The notes under the pieces are model-generated. The model did no database searches. It saw only the letters and a program-made list of their open reading frames with translations, and was not told where the DNA came from. The translations under genes were made by a program, and so were the position numbers. 64,000 nt of DNA from Mauremys mutica (Eukaryota > Chordata > Testudines > Geoemydidae), in NCBI RefSeq assembly GCF_020497125.1, contig NC_059089.1, positions 26,805,282-26,869,281 of the forward strand, read 5' to 3'. Below are positions 46,401-55,030 of this stretch, piece by piece (positions within the stretch are counted from its first letter, which is position 1; every line of letters begins with the position of its first letter).

Positions 46401-48337
46401 ATTTGTCCTTGCTAGAACGCCATGTTTGGTTACGTTTTAAAAATCAATCTTAGCAAAAGTCACTTTTCTAATTCTAGTAATGGAGGCACAAACACTGGTT
46501 TCCTTAGCATGGCATAAACGAGCTGGCATGTATTTCAAAAGTGAAAGACAACATGCAAGGAGAGTGCTGCACTGTTACCCTCATTGAGCTGATCACGGTG
46601 AACAATTTTAATTCCCATTTTTAAAATGGTGTCAGCTCTCAATTTCCCCCCACCCATTGCAACTCCACAGTGTTTTGACAGAACTGTTTTGGAGCCAGCA
46701 CACACAGGCCTTGTCTACACTAGCCTCTCTTCCCTAAAGCTGAAGGCAGGAGATGAGTACTGTATTCCCACAGAAAACACAAAAGACATTTAAAGCAGAG
46801 CCCTGCAAATCCGCAGATATCCACAGCCCATTTTTGTGGATAGTAGATCAGATGCCGATACAAACGCACAGGGCTCTACTCACCGGTGGCGCCTGGCCTG
46901 CAGTGCCCGGCTTCGGCAGCCGGGGGGGCACAGCACACTCAGGGCCAGCAGCCAGTGGCACCCACTCGCTGCGCCGCTTCCTGTCCAGCAGCTCGGGCCC
47001 CTGGGGCAGCGCCAGAGTCCCCACCATAACATGGCTCAGCAGCACTGGGTCCGGCCTGCCGGCTCTTGGGCAGCAGGGCCCGTCCCTGGCCATGGGTATT
47101 GGAGCGGGCAGGGATCCGGCTCCCCACCCCTCCGCCCCACTGTGATGCAACACACAGTGCTGCTGCTGTGTGCCATCGCTCGTGAGCCCCCGGGAGCAGC
47201 ATGTGATGCGACACCCCTTCCCTCTGCCCCCCCACCCCTTCGCCTTGAGATTCTGCCCCTTACCCCCAGTCCCCGCCCTTGCGCTGCCTCTTCCTCGCTC
47301 CTTCTCCCCACCCCCAGCCCTTGTGAGATGGCTTGCTGCTGCGGATACAGGTAAAAGACAGCTAGCAGATTGCGTGTCGGATCGCAGGTTGACCCTGGAG
47401 GATGCAGATTGGGTGCGGATCCTGTGCAGGGCTCTACATTTAAGTAGGGAGGAAATTCGGTACCTGAGCTGGATTAACCCTCTCTACCTGTATAACACAA
47501 AAGCATGCTGATATTTGCCTTTTCTGTTAATAGGCAATCACAAGTTTCTCACCCTTTGAGTGGTCAAATAAGATAATATTCTCTCAAAAATGTACCTCGA
47601 AAATGAGAAGGTTTGAAAACTTTCACCCCAGAAAAGTAATTTGGGGAACATGATAAACTCCTGAAAACTGGGAGTTAAAATGAAAGTGCCTCCTCAATCA
47701 GACACCAGTGTGTAGTGTCACTAGCAATGACAAAGTGATACATCAGTGTCAAGGCAGGTCAGTTGAATAGTTTGACAAGTACTGTCCATATCCAGCACAG
47801 ATTCCCAGAGCACAGCAAACACTGTTAGTAAACTGAACCAATACTGTCTTTTGCACCAAACCAAAATAATGAGTGAAGGAGACATCCAGTCCCCTATGGG
47901 AGCACAGAGATATTCTTGTTAGTTTTTAACTGACTGTTTAAAGAAAACCAAAATTTATGTTTTGAAGGTATCGAAAACTCAAACAAAAGAAGAAATCTTT
48001 CTACCCTCTCACAGAAAGGGGTGGCTTCTGTCCACAGATGAACTGGCTGCAATGTTCTGCCCTGTGTGTGCACACTAAACAATTAAAGAAGCTTAATTCT
48101 CTTTACCTTTCCTATTCATCCCCATCTGGAGGCACTTGAGCAGCCTGCAATACTGGCATCTGTTTCGCTGTTTGCGTGACATGACACAGTTCTTGTCTCG
48201 ACTGCATCTGTAAACCCGCTTGTTGCAAATGCTCCTTTTGAAAAACCCTTTGCAGCCTTCACAGGAGATGATACCATAGTGCAGACCTGTAGCTCTGTCT
48301 CCACAGATAAGGCAGGTTCGCTGATCAACCCGGTCAT
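19336..48337 (-). CDS. NR6A1: NR6A1 (GCNF), eight joined coding exons, 5' part missing
   Basis: This is an orphan nuclear receptor. NR6A1 binds DR0 repeats of AGGTCA and represses genes such as the pluripotency factor POU5F1 during differentiation; it is also important in germ cells and in axial patterning. Exons, in order of transcription: 48107-48337, 38174-38229, 32260-32417, 31068-31295, 30092-30346, 23227-23348, 20488-20640 and 19336-19424. Together they are 1292 nt, about 430 residues plus stop, with consistent phases and GT/AG introns throughout. The known family member is about 480 residues, so roughly the first 50 residues are missing from the window. The order is DNA-binding domain, C-terminal extension, Ser-rich hinge, then ligand-binding domain. 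The protein ends in SCKTSVSKE with no AF-2 activation motif, as expected for a repressor of this family. Confidence 0.96.
19425..20487 (-). other. NR6A1: NR6A1 last intron
   Basis: Bounded by GTAACT and TTAACAG on the minus strand. Nothing coding was seen. An 18-base direct repeat, GCTCAAATAGAAAAGGTC, occurs at 20266-20283 and 20346-20363, 80 bases apart. Confidence 0.85.
20488..20640 (-). CDS. NR6A1: NR6A1 ligand-binding-domain exon
   Basis: 153 nt between acceptor TTTTCACTCAG and donor GTAACT. It encodes [20 protein letters not shown], continues through [20 protein letters not shown], and leaves one base for the next exon. This is the late helical part of the GCNF ligand-binding domain. 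It is open throughout and in phase with both neighbours. Confidence 0.95.
20641..23226 (-). other. NR6A1: NR6A1 intron with one hAT element
   Basis: Contains the small hAT element at 22443-22749. A 195-codon opening on the plus strand at 21536-22123 has no domain and lies antisense to the intron, so I do not call it a gene. Nothing else was recognised. Confidence 0.8.
22435..22757. mobile_element. Non-autonomous hAT element, 307 bp
   Basis: The element is 22443-22749. Its ends CAGTGATACCCAGACT and (inverted) CAGTGACACTCAGACC are terminal inverted repeats. An 8-bp duplication flanks it, GCCTAGAG at 22435-22442 and GCCTAGAC at 22750-22757 (7 of 8). The interior is AT-rich and has no transposase. 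Confidence 0.85.
23227..23348 (-). CDS. NR6A1: NR6A1 ligand-binding-domain exon
   Basis: 122 nt between acceptor TTTCCTTCAG and donor GTGAGT. The first base completes the Arg codon begun upstream. It encodes [20 protein letters not shown] and [18 protein letters not shown]. The segment matches the mid-domain helices of GCNF and is open and phase-consistent on both sides. Confidence 0.95.
23670..23900 (+). repeat. MIR/CORE-SINE-like fragment
   Basis: Shows the characteristic order of a CORE-type SINE body: CTGGCTCTGCCAATGACTT, then a GGACAAGTTACTAATCCTCT segment, TTTCCCCATATTTAAATG, and CTCACAGGCTTGTTGGGAGG. It ends near a TTATTATTA run. It is diverged and ends are approximate. Family assignment is by recognised motif order only. 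Confidence 0.6.
28930..29026 (-). mobile_element. CR1 LINE 3'-end fragment
   Basis: The plus strand reads AATCATAGAATTCAAGATCA and GATCATCTAGTCTGACCTCC, the reverse complement of the typical CR1 3' end with its ATTCTATGA-type tail. It is a short fragment, strongly 5'-truncated, with no coding left. Confidence 0.75.
30026..30044. repeat. CA microsatellite
   Basis: About nine CA units, immediately intronic to the NR6A1 exon at 30092-30346. Confidence 0.9.
30092..30346 (-). CDS. NR6A1: NR6A1 ligand-binding-domain exon, helix 3-5 region
   Basis: 255 nt, the largest exon here, between acceptor GTGCCTGCAG and donor GTGAGG. It encodes [20 protein letters not shown], then [20 protein letters not shown] and [20 protein letters not shown]. 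The WIKKLPFF...L...D....L segment is the nuclear-receptor signature of helices 3-5. It is open throughout and in phase with both neighbours. Confidence 0.96.
30347..31067 (-). other. NR6A1: NR6A1 intron, nothing recognised
   Basis: A 721-bp intron with GTAAGT donor and GCAG acceptor. No repeat or exon was recognised inside. Confidence 0.8.
31068..31295 (-). CDS. NR6A1: NR6A1 hinge / early ligand-binding-domain exon
   Basis: 228 nt between acceptor CCTTTTCAG and donor GTAAGT. It encodes [40 protein letters not shown] and [19 protein letters not shown]. This links the Ser-rich hinge to the ligand-binding domain. The first base completes a Ser codon from the previous exon. Confidence 0.95.
31296..32259 (-). 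other. NR6A1: NR6A1 intron, nothing recognised
   Basis: A 964-bp intron, AT-rich, with GTGGGA donor. No repeat or exon was recognised. Confidence 0.8.
32260..32417 (-). CDS. NR6A1: NR6A1 hinge exon, Ser-rich
   Basis: 158 nt between acceptor TTTTTACCCAAAAG and donor GTGGGA. It encodes [20 protein letters not shown] followed by a Ser/Pro-rich stretch ([20 protein letters not shown]). This is the flexible hinge, likely rich in phosphorylation sites. It starts on a full codon and ends with two bases of a Ser codon. Confidence 0.94.
33512..33772 (-). pseudogene. DIRS tyrosine recombinase fragment
   Basis: The 86-codon opening includes [20 protein letters not shown], the first catalytic Arg segment of a DIRS recombinase, followed by [18 protein letters not shown]. 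These are close to the corresponding parts of the intact copy at 12436-13221. It is truncated; no Tyr nucleophile segment was recognised in frame. Confidence 0.8.
34309..34743 (-). pseudogene. DIRS RNase H fragment
   Basis: An opening that includes [20 protein letters not shown], matching the second RNase H motif (NVREL) of DIRS proteins. The adjoining frame at 34368-34619 carries FYINKQG and LADSL-like NVLVDSLSD. The motifs fall in two frames, so at least one frameshift separates them. Confidence 0.7.
34760..36382 (-). pseudogene. DIRS Gag-like remnant
   Basis: The minus frames at 34770-34830, 35100-35399 and 36116-36382 resemble parts of the Gag-like ORF in the intact copy. Examples are [15 protein letters not shown] (compare a NLPIEEVQEV segment there) and a Lys/Ser-rich stretch, [18 protein letters not shown]. 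It is broken by stops and frame changes. The SR-rich domain seen in the intact element is not evident here. Confidence 0.65.
38174..38229 (-). CDS. NR6A1: NR6A1 56-nt exon, DNA-binding C-terminal extension
   Basis: A very short exon between acceptor CCTTTCAG and donor GTAAGC. It encodes [19 protein letters not shown], with the Ala codon completed across the intron. This C-terminal extension follows the zinc fingers and in GCNF contributes to DR0 site recognition. It is flanked by introns of 5.8 kb and 9.9 kb. Confidence 0.95.
39306..40408 (+). mobile_element. LTR-like sequence interrupted by a small element
   Basis: A polyadenylation-type segment (GATAATAAACATTCTTG, about 39879-39895) followed by T-rich sequence and a downstream unit gives an LTR-like look. 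The proposed ends (TGTCAC near 39306, GTCACA near 40403) lack a convincing target duplication, so this is tentative. The 145-bp element at 39976-40120 is inserted within it. Confidence 0.3.
39968..40128. mobile_element. Non-autonomous TIR element, 145 bp
   Basis: The element is 39976-40120. Ends CATGGGCGTAGTTTGG and (inverted) CATAGGTGTAGTTTGA are terminal inverted repeats. The flanking 8-bp duplication is GCGTACAC and GTGTACAC (7 of 8). The TSD length suggests a hAT origin. Confidence 0.8.
40560..41356. mobile_element. PIF/Harbinger-type non-autonomous element, 791 bp
   Basis: The element is 40563-41353. Its terminal inverted repeats are perfect for at least 32 bases, beginning GGGCTTGGCTACACTTGAGA. 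A TAA trinucleotide flanks both ends, the TSD size and sequence typical of PIF/Harbinger. Both arms are studded with AGCGCTG and CAGCGCTG units. The centre has no transposase. Confidence 0.85.
42490..42960 (+). pseudogene. LINE reverse transcriptase C-terminal remnant (L2/CR1-like)
   Basis: Broken frames show LINE-type motifs in order. [20 protein letters not shown] resembles the 'VIHAFVSSRLDYCNAL' region, [12 protein letters not shown] resembles 'LQLVQNAAARLL', and [18 protein letters not shown] resembles 'FSVAAPRLWNSLPLSLR'. It is heavily decayed. Family assignment between L2 and CR1 is uncertain. Confidence 0.55.
43219..43341 (-). mobile_element. CR1-type LINE 3' end
   Basis: The plus strand reads ACATAAGAACGGCCATACTG and GGTCAGACCAAAGGTCCATC, a very common sauropsid repeat. 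It corresponds to the inverted 3' end of a CR1-like LINE with a TCTTATGT-type tail. No coding is left. Confidence 0.7.
46787..47444. mobile_element. Non-autonomous hAT element, 641 bp, GC-rich core
   Basis: The element is 46796-47436. Ends CAGAGCCCTGCA and (inverted) TAGAGCCCTGCA are terminal inverted repeats. The flanks CATTTAAAG and CATTTAAG are a target duplication differing by one base. The interior is GC-rich with open frames on both strands that I regard as chance. Confidence 0.75.
48107..48337 (-). CDS. NR6A1: NR6A1 DNA-binding domain exon (both zinc fingers)
   Basis: 231 nt between acceptor TTTTTCTTCCAG and donor GTAAAG. It encodes [20 protein letters not shown], then the P-box [11 protein letters not shown], and the second finger through CSRDKNC and [20 protein letters not shown]. 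All eight zinc-coordinating cysteines are present. CEGCKG in the P-box predicts AGGTCA half-site recognition. The exon begins two bases into an Asp-type codon, so the missing upstream exon must end with one base of that codon. Both fingers lie in one exon, whereas many nuclear receptors split them. Confidence 0.97.
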
Positions 48338-50012
48338 CTGGAAGAAAAACAACACTTTGTAGTCAGAAAATGGCATGCCTGAAAAAATAAATGATCTGAA
48401 ACCTTCCTTATTCAGTGAGATATGCGTGCCTCCACCCTCGCACCCCATGCCTACAACAATGAAAATTATATCACTGTACACCCACAAAGCAGAGCCTTGT
48501 GAAGCTCCTGGCATACAGACACACAGCATACTCCTGACAGCACGAAGGCAACCCTTAGCACCAGTGAGAAGCTACAGAATATGGCTGAAGTATGCATGGG
48601 AAAGACATCCCAGATCAATCTCAGAAATGGCCTAATTTCAAATTAAATATTCAAGAAGATTTTAGCATAAGTGTGTTGACACTGAAGACCTTTAACAAGA
48701 AAGGATGAGCATCTAATGGTTTGAAATCCAAGCAGCAGATTGTCCTTGGGTAGCCACAGCATTATTCTGTAACATTACTGCCCCTAAGGAAGGTGTGGCT
48801 AGATTAGAGATATAAAACATGGTGTCTCCTGTAAGGAACTGACAGTCTTCCACTGCAGACTTCAGCATCACACAAGGATCTGAGACAGGAGTGCCAAACC
48901 TGCTCCATGAAAAAAATAAAAATAAAAAACCAAACAAACAAAACCACACTACAAGAGAGAAAAAGGGCAGAGAGACACAGTACCTGCTCTTTTTCACTCC
49001 CCCTTCCATGTACACTTACAGACACTTGGCTATTTCCCCTAACCCTGCCATCTGCTACCCACTAATAAATAAATGACCTAAAAAGTGGCCAAGCGAGATT
49101 GCATCACATTTACATCACCAGATTCCAGCACCATGATAATACCATAGCAGAGAGATGCTGGCCTCCTTCCCAAGTAACGCAAAGAAAGGAGTTGAAATAA
49201 GTAACGAAGGTTTCTTAACTGCACTAATATTATCCTCACCCAGACCACAATAATCCAACAGCTAGGCCTCTCATCAGTTTCAGTTTCCAAGGGGCAACAG
49301 AATAACAGATTACGAGAAGTGATTCATTACCAGCTAATACTGGGGCTTCTCCTTCCACTCCCAGGCCTGAAATCTTCAGTAATATGTTAAATCTAGACTT
49401 TCCAGGAATCCCATTTGCAACCATAATAAACAAATAAAGCATTTCATTTTAATTTAAATTTTAGATTTCAGAGGAGATCAAGAGCAATAATTCTAATATG
49501 ATCTGGTGGTGAGAAGGAGGAAGTAATATAAAGCAAAGTCTAAGATGCCTTAAAAAGAAACCCCACAGAAGTGCTCCATTCACCCAGTAAGTTAATTTAA
49601 CAAAAAAATTATACAAACATAAGGGGACTGTTGGCAGCTTACTGAAACTCAGGGTGTTTTTTGGTTGGCCCTCTCCCAGTACCAAAAGAAAGGGGAAGGG
49701 CCAATAAGATATCAAGACCCTGAGTCTAACCATCCCCAGGGCCAATGGGGACAGGCCAACAAGGCAGACAGGTCAATAAGGGAGTCTGGAGCATGGGGTC
49801 CCGTCCTCCAGGTGAGCTGGAACTGCCTGGCCAGAAGGGCTGAGCTAAGGAGAGAGCAGAGCCAGCGAGAACCAGAGGAGCAGTCTAGGGAGCTGAGCTG
49901 GAGCAGTCCAGAGCCAGATGCAGTGAGCAGCTGGGAAGCACAAGGGGGACCCTGGCTGAGGGCCCAGTGCCAGGAGAAGCCAAGAAGTCTTGCAGGCCAG
50001 ACCTGGAGAGGG

Positions 50013-50783
50013 ATCAGAACTAGGGCCCTACCAAATTCACAGACCATTTTGATCTATTTCATGGTCATAGGAATTTTAAAATTCTAAATTTCATGATGTC
50101 AGCTATTTAAATCTGAAATTTCGGTGCTGTAATTGTAGAGGTCCTGACCCAAAAAGGAGTTGGGGGGGTTGCAAGGTTATTGTAGGGGGGGTTGTGGTAC
50201 TGCTACCCTTACTTCTGTGCTGCTGCTGGCAGTGGCTCTGCCTTCAGAGCTGGGCAGCTAGAGAGCGGCGGCTGCTGGTCAGGAGTCCAGCTCTGAGCAC
50301 AGCTGCCGCCGGCAGCAGCACAGAAATAAGGGTGGCATGGTATTGCCACTGCCACCCTTACTTCTGCACTGCTGCCTGCAGAGCTGGGCCCGTCACTCTC
50401 TGGCTGCCACCATTGAAGGAAGAAGCACAGAAGTAAGAGCGGCATGGTATGATATTGCCACCTTTACTTCTGCACTGCTGCTGGCGGATGCTACCTTCAG
50501 AGCTGGGCACCCGGCCAACAGCCACGGCTCTTCAGCCACCCAACTCTGAAGTCAGTGCAGAAGTCAGGATGGCAATACCGCAACCCTCCTAAAATAACCT
50601 TTTGACCCCCCTGCAACTCCCTTTTGGGTCAGGACCCCCAAATTGAGAAATGCTGGTCTTCCCCCATGAAATCTGTATTGTATAAGGAAACGCACACAAG
50701 ACCAGATTTCACGGGGGGAGACCAGATTTCAGTCCGTGATGCGGTTTTCATGGCCATGAATTTGGTAGGGCCTTAATCATAAA
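50013..50783. mobile_element. Non-autonomous hAT element, 755 bp
   Basis: The element is 50021-50775. Ends TAGGGCCCTACCAAATTCA and (inverted) TAAGGCCCTACCAAATTCA are near-perfect inverted repeats. The flanks ATCAGAAC and ATCATAAA match at 6 of 8 positions. The interior has repeated units around CACCCTTACTTCTGC and CTGCTGCTGGC, in both orientations. Confidence 0.85.
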
Positions 50784-50879
50784 CCCAACGGATGAGCTGA
50801 TGCTGGGGAGAAGGGCCCTGCCACCTAGAGCCTGAGGGTGTGTGGCCACTGCCAGAGCAAGTGTTTGACCTGCAGCATC

Positions 50880-51290
50880 CCTGCAGACAGAGCCGTCCCT
50901 TGGATACAGTGAATTGGGGCAACTGCCCCAGGCCCCATGCTTTGGGGGGCCCTGCGGGTGGGGAGGTGAGGCAGGAGGGCAAGTGGGGTAGGGAGATGAA
51001 TGGCATGTAGGTGGGCGGGGGGGCAAGGAGCAGCCCCCCCTCCCAGCACCTCCCACTCCCCCGCCCCTCCCCCTCCCTCCCAGCACCTCCCACCTGCTGT
51101 GGATCAGCTGTTACGCGGGGTCAGGAAGTGCTGGGGGAGTGGGTGGAACTGGGAAGGGAAGAGGCAGGGCGGTGTGGGGCTGTGCGGGGAGGGGTAGAGT
51201 GAGGGAGGGCCTGGGCGCAGCCAAGGGGAGCACCCCCAGGCTGATAGGTCTTGGGCCCCGCACCACCCTAGGGACGGTCCTGCCTGCAGT
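50880..51290. mobile_element. Non-autonomous hAT element, 395 bp
   Basis: The element is 50888-51282. Ends CAGAGCCGTCCCTTGG and (inverted) CAGGACCGTCCCTAGG are inverted repeats. The flanks CCTGCAGA and CCTGCAGT match at 7 of 8. The interior is a G/C-rich low-complexity tract with CTCCCAGCACCTCCCAC repeated. Confidence 0.85.
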
Positions 51291-51522
51291 ACACGTGAGG
51301 AACAGACTGCGAGCTTCCCTATGCTCCAGACAGGTCTGGTTTTGGTTTCCCCATGCGCACAGAGTGGGATTACTGGTTTCCTTTAACCTTACCCTTTTTT
51401 CCTTATTTTTTTAACTGATTGCTGTTTAATAAATTGTATTGCCTTTGAACTATATGCAATGATCAGTGGATCAGGGAAGCGTCTAGAGTGGAGAGAGTAC
51501 CCTGGAGTGGGGACATCCTAGC

Positions 51523-51705
51523 CCCTGTCCCAGGGCCGCCCAGAGGATTCAGAGGGCCTGGGGCAAAGCAATTTCAGGGGCCCCTTCCATAAAACAAAGT
51601 TGCAATACTATAGAATACTATATTCTCATGGGGGGCCCTGCAGGGCCCAGGGCCTGGGGCAAATTGCCCCACTTCCCCCCCCCCGCCCGGGCAGCCTGCC
51701 CTGTC
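51523..51705. mobile_element. Non-autonomous hAT element, 167 bp
   Basis: The element is 51531-51697. Ends CAGGGCCGCCC and (inverted) CAGGCTGCCCG are inverted repeats. A perfect 8-bp duplication, CCCTGTCC, is at 51523-51530 and 51698-51705. Confidence 0.8.
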
Positions 51706-53724
51706 CTAAGTAACCACAACAAGATTAGGTGTCGAGCCCCCCAGGAATCCTGGGCCCAGCCTTGTCAAGATTACAAGGACACTGCCACACAGGAGAGTGG
51801 GAGGGGAGTCCTCAAGGTCAGGCAGGCCTCTGGGTAAAGGGAGTGGGAGCGAGGACTCCGATCCTTTTGCTAACCAATTCCACCAGGGTAGTGTGGGAAG
51901 CTTTCCTGGCTTATACAATAGCGGGACAATTCCCCCACTTACACAAGGGCTTGTCAAATAAATTGCAGTTTGGATTCTGGAAAGTGATTATTTTACATTG
52001 CAATAACTGTCCTTCATTATAATACCCTAATCATGTCACAAAAATGTAATTTTTCTTTATTCCACATGCAACATTACAGCAGAATTTACATCACCATACT
52101 TCAGTGTCAAAATGAGAGACTTCATGGCTTCCCGTGATCCCGTTTCATGTGTTTCTTTTAACTGTAGTTAATAAAGAATGGAGTTGAGATCAAAGGCTTG
52201 AGTGACACATTTCCTTACTAATGTGGTCTATGGATATTGTATTACCTCCAAGATCCATATTTTATTTCCAATTTTATCTTAGTTTTCATTTAAACATTCT
52301 GCTCAATATCGGATATTAACAGTAAATATGTGTCACATATTAGAAAAATGCCAATACCTGTCCAAAGCTTGGAAGAAAATACAAGTTTATAAGAGATTAA
52401 TTCTGACAATGATGGATTTCAGAGGATTCCAGATTCTCATGCAGACTGGAGGCACGACACTGGGGAGCATTAGCACATCAATTTAAATACTACGCTGTGT
52501 CTTACTCCTCCTACAGATTGCTCTTCCTCTCTGAGGTACTGTGCTAGTAGCACTGCCAGGGCCGCAGCACTACCTCCTTAGTTCAACATTAGTGTGAGAG
52601 GAGAGGATAGCACTCGACTCGGGGCGGAGGGGAAAAGCGATACAGCACAGACTGAGTGCAAACAGCAGCACTACTGTGCACAGGGCAACCGGCGTATGCA
52701 GAACCATGCCTGGGGTGAAGTGGGTAGCTTGGCAAGCACGACAGACTTGCTTCGGAGTTCAGGTTTCCATAAGGCGGAAATAAATCCGTGTGAATGAGTT
52801 GGAGGTGGCTGGCAGAAGCCAAATTGGACTTTCACATGGAAAGCTTTGCTCTAAGTCAACAGACATGATCCGAGAGCGAAAGCAGAGAGAATTTGGCTAA
52901 CAGATACACATTGATCTCTGCTATATAAACACGAATGGTTATAGCTTGTGTTTTGTTCAGGCAGGTATGAGACACCAGAAAGATGGGGTGTCTCTCTGTT
53001 TTACCCCAGGAGTATCAGCAAAAGCTTTGCTGTGCAACTGACACACAAGAATCCAAATCAACATTATAATACAAATGATAAGGTTAAGACACAAAGAAAA
53101 AAATCCAGCCAATTCCCTTTACAAATCTTAATGAGAGGCTTTTGGATGAAAAAATGTAAATTGTACTACTCCCAGCAATAGGAGCTGTCATATTAAATTT
53201 GGTATCTTAAGACGGTAATGTTCCCACTGAGACAGAATAGGGCTGATGCATGGCTCAGGAAGGATCGCAGTGGGCATGTAGTAATTTTCATAGACAGAGA
53301 TGTCAAACTGAAAGGAAAATAAAGTAAATGATGGCTAAAGCAACTGACTGTTAACCTAGATGTATTCTCATTATCTTGTATCTACACAGTTAGACCTAAA
53401 TCTTGCTTCACATTAGAAGTCGGTTGTACTTAAAATAATTCTATCAACTTATATGTAAAGCCTTTTTCTACAGAAGGGCCCTACCAGGGCCAAATATGCT
53501 TTAACTCTTGTCATCCCATGCAAATCATGTACACAACGTATTTTTAATCATTACAATTTTTTGTTATACACAAACTGAATTTAAAAAATAGATGTTATTC
53601 AAGTATGTTCAGAGAGGAAGTACAGCATTGAACTGAGTATGTTTAAACTGTTACCATTTTCAAATTATAATTTAATCACATCAACCTTCAGTCTGAGCAA
53701 GTGTAAAATATTCAGAGAATAGTG

Positions 53725-54717
53725 ATCAATGGTTCCATGTCTAGTTGGCAGCCGGTATCAAGTGGAGTGCCCCAAGGGTCGGTGCTGGGGCCGGTTTGGT
53801 GTGGACTGCACCCTTAGCAAGTTTGCAGATGACGCTAAACTGGGAGGAGTGGTTGATACGCTGGAGGGTAGGGATAGGATACAGAGGGACCTAGACAAAT
53901 TAGAGGATTGGGCCAAAAGAAATATGATGAGGTTCAACAAGGACAAGTGCAGAGTCCTGCACTTAGGACGGAAGAATCCCATGCACTGCTACAGACTAGG
54001 GACCGAATGGCTGGGCAGCAGTTCTGCAGAAAAGGACCTAGGGGTTACGGTGGACGAAAAGCTGAATATGAGTCAACAGTGTGCCCTTGTTGCCAAGAAG
54101 GCTAATGGCATTTTGGGTTGTATAAGTAGGGGCATTGCCAGCAGATCGAGGGATGTGATCATTCCCCTCTACTCAGCACTGGTGAGGCCTCATTTGGAGT
54201 ACTGTGTCCAGTTTTGGGCCCCACACTACAAGAAGGATGTGGATAAATTGGAGAGAGTCCAGCGGAGGGCAACAAAAATGATTAGGGGGTTGGAGCACAT
54301 GACTTATGAGGAGAGGCTGAGGGAACTGGGATTGTTTAGTCTGCAGAAGAGAAGAATGAGGGGGGATTTGATAGCTGCTTTCAACTACCTGAAAGGGGGT
54401 TCCAAAGAGGATGGATCTAGACTGTTCTCAGTGGTAGAAGATGACAGAACAAGGAGTAATAGTCTCAAGTTGCAGAGGGGGAGGTTTAGGTTGGATATTA
54501 GGAAAAACTTTTTCACTAGTAGGGTGGTGAAGAACTGGAATGGGTTACCTAGGGAGGTAGTGGAATCTCCTTCCTTAGAGGTTTTTAAGGTCAGGCTTGA
54601 CAAAGCCCTGGCTGGGATGATTTAGTTGGGTTTGGTCCTGCTTTGAGCAGGGGGTTGGACTAGATGACCTCCTGAGGTCCCTTCCAACCCTGAGATTCTA
54701 TGATTCTATGAATCTTT
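53725..54717 (+). mobile_element. CR1 LINE, 5'-truncated, with 3' tail
   Basis: About 1 kb of the 3' end of a CR1 non-LTR retrotransposon in plus orientation. It is antisense to NR6A1. It starts inside the RT region and ends with the CR1-type 3' tail, a tandem ATTCTATG repeat at about 54695-54713. Severe 5' truncation is usual for CR1. The coding part is given separately. Confidence 0.92.
53729..54625 (+). pseudogene. CR1 reverse transcriptase, C-terminal part
   Basis: A 298-residue open frame covering the RT palm to the C-terminal region. The FADD catalytic box is at residues 32-35 ([10 protein letters not shown]). It is followed by [78 protein letters not shown] and [12 protein letters not shown], all typical of CR1. 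The N-terminal endonuclease and the first RT motifs are missing. An internal deletion of at least some 30 bases is suggested near 53795-53805, where the usual segment between the GPV-type motif and CTLSKFADD is shortened. No functional protein is expected. Confidence 0.9.
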
Positions 54718-55003
54718 TTAACTGAATTAGAGAAATATAAGTCTCCTGTAAGTAGGAGCCTCTTCACATAAAAAGTCACCATCTCTTCGATTGTGTTGCT
54801 AAGACCCTGAAATTAATGACTCAAATGGGGGTGGCTCAACTGGAATTGGAAACAGGTGCAAGTGAAATTTGTTTTCTAAATAGTGTTTACAGTGAATAAA
54901 GAAATATGATTTGCCATTTCATTGTACATAACAGCAAACAAGTATGTTTCGTGACCACACTTCCAGTTCAGGAAGAGCAGCTCCAAGAATGAAAAGTAAC
55001 AAG

Positions 55004-55030
55004 ACACACACACACACACACACACACACA
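55004..55030. repeat. AC microsatellite
   Basis: About 13 uninterrupted AC units. Confidence 0.95.

Larger units (their letters stand above)
38230..48106 (-). other. NR6A1: NR6A1 intron with several mobile elements
   Basis: A 9.9-kb intron. It holds an LTR-like region with a nested small element (39306-40408, 39976-40120), a Harbinger-type element (40563-41353), a LINE RT remnant (42490-42960), a CR1 tail (43219-43341) and a hAT element (46796-47436). I see nothing in 38230-39300, 41400-42480, 43345-46780 and 47440-48100. Confidence 0.8.
49640..51890 (+). mobile_element. LTR-like composite with three nested insertions
   Basis: Removing the insertions at 50021-50775, 50888-51282 and 51531-51697 (with one copy of each target duplication) leaves a continuous sequence. 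It contains an AATAAA signal (TTTAATAAATTGTATTGCC, about 51426-51444). The segment CCCCTGTCCTAAGTAACC is restored across the third insertion. This suggests an old LTR-like unit that took three DNA-transposon hits. The outer ends are uncertain. Confidence 0.4.

Noticed and set aside
46753..47354. Overlapping GC-rich openings on both strands
   Set aside because: They lie within the hAT element 46796-47436, and GC-rich DNA is poor in stops. No transposase motif.
50748..51202. G/C-rich openings on both strands
   Set aside because: They lie in the low-complexity core of the 50888-51282 element.
53187..53307. 40-codon minus-strand frame after a TTTCAG acceptor-like site
   Set aside because: No convincing donor, no recognised homology, and a length expected by chance.
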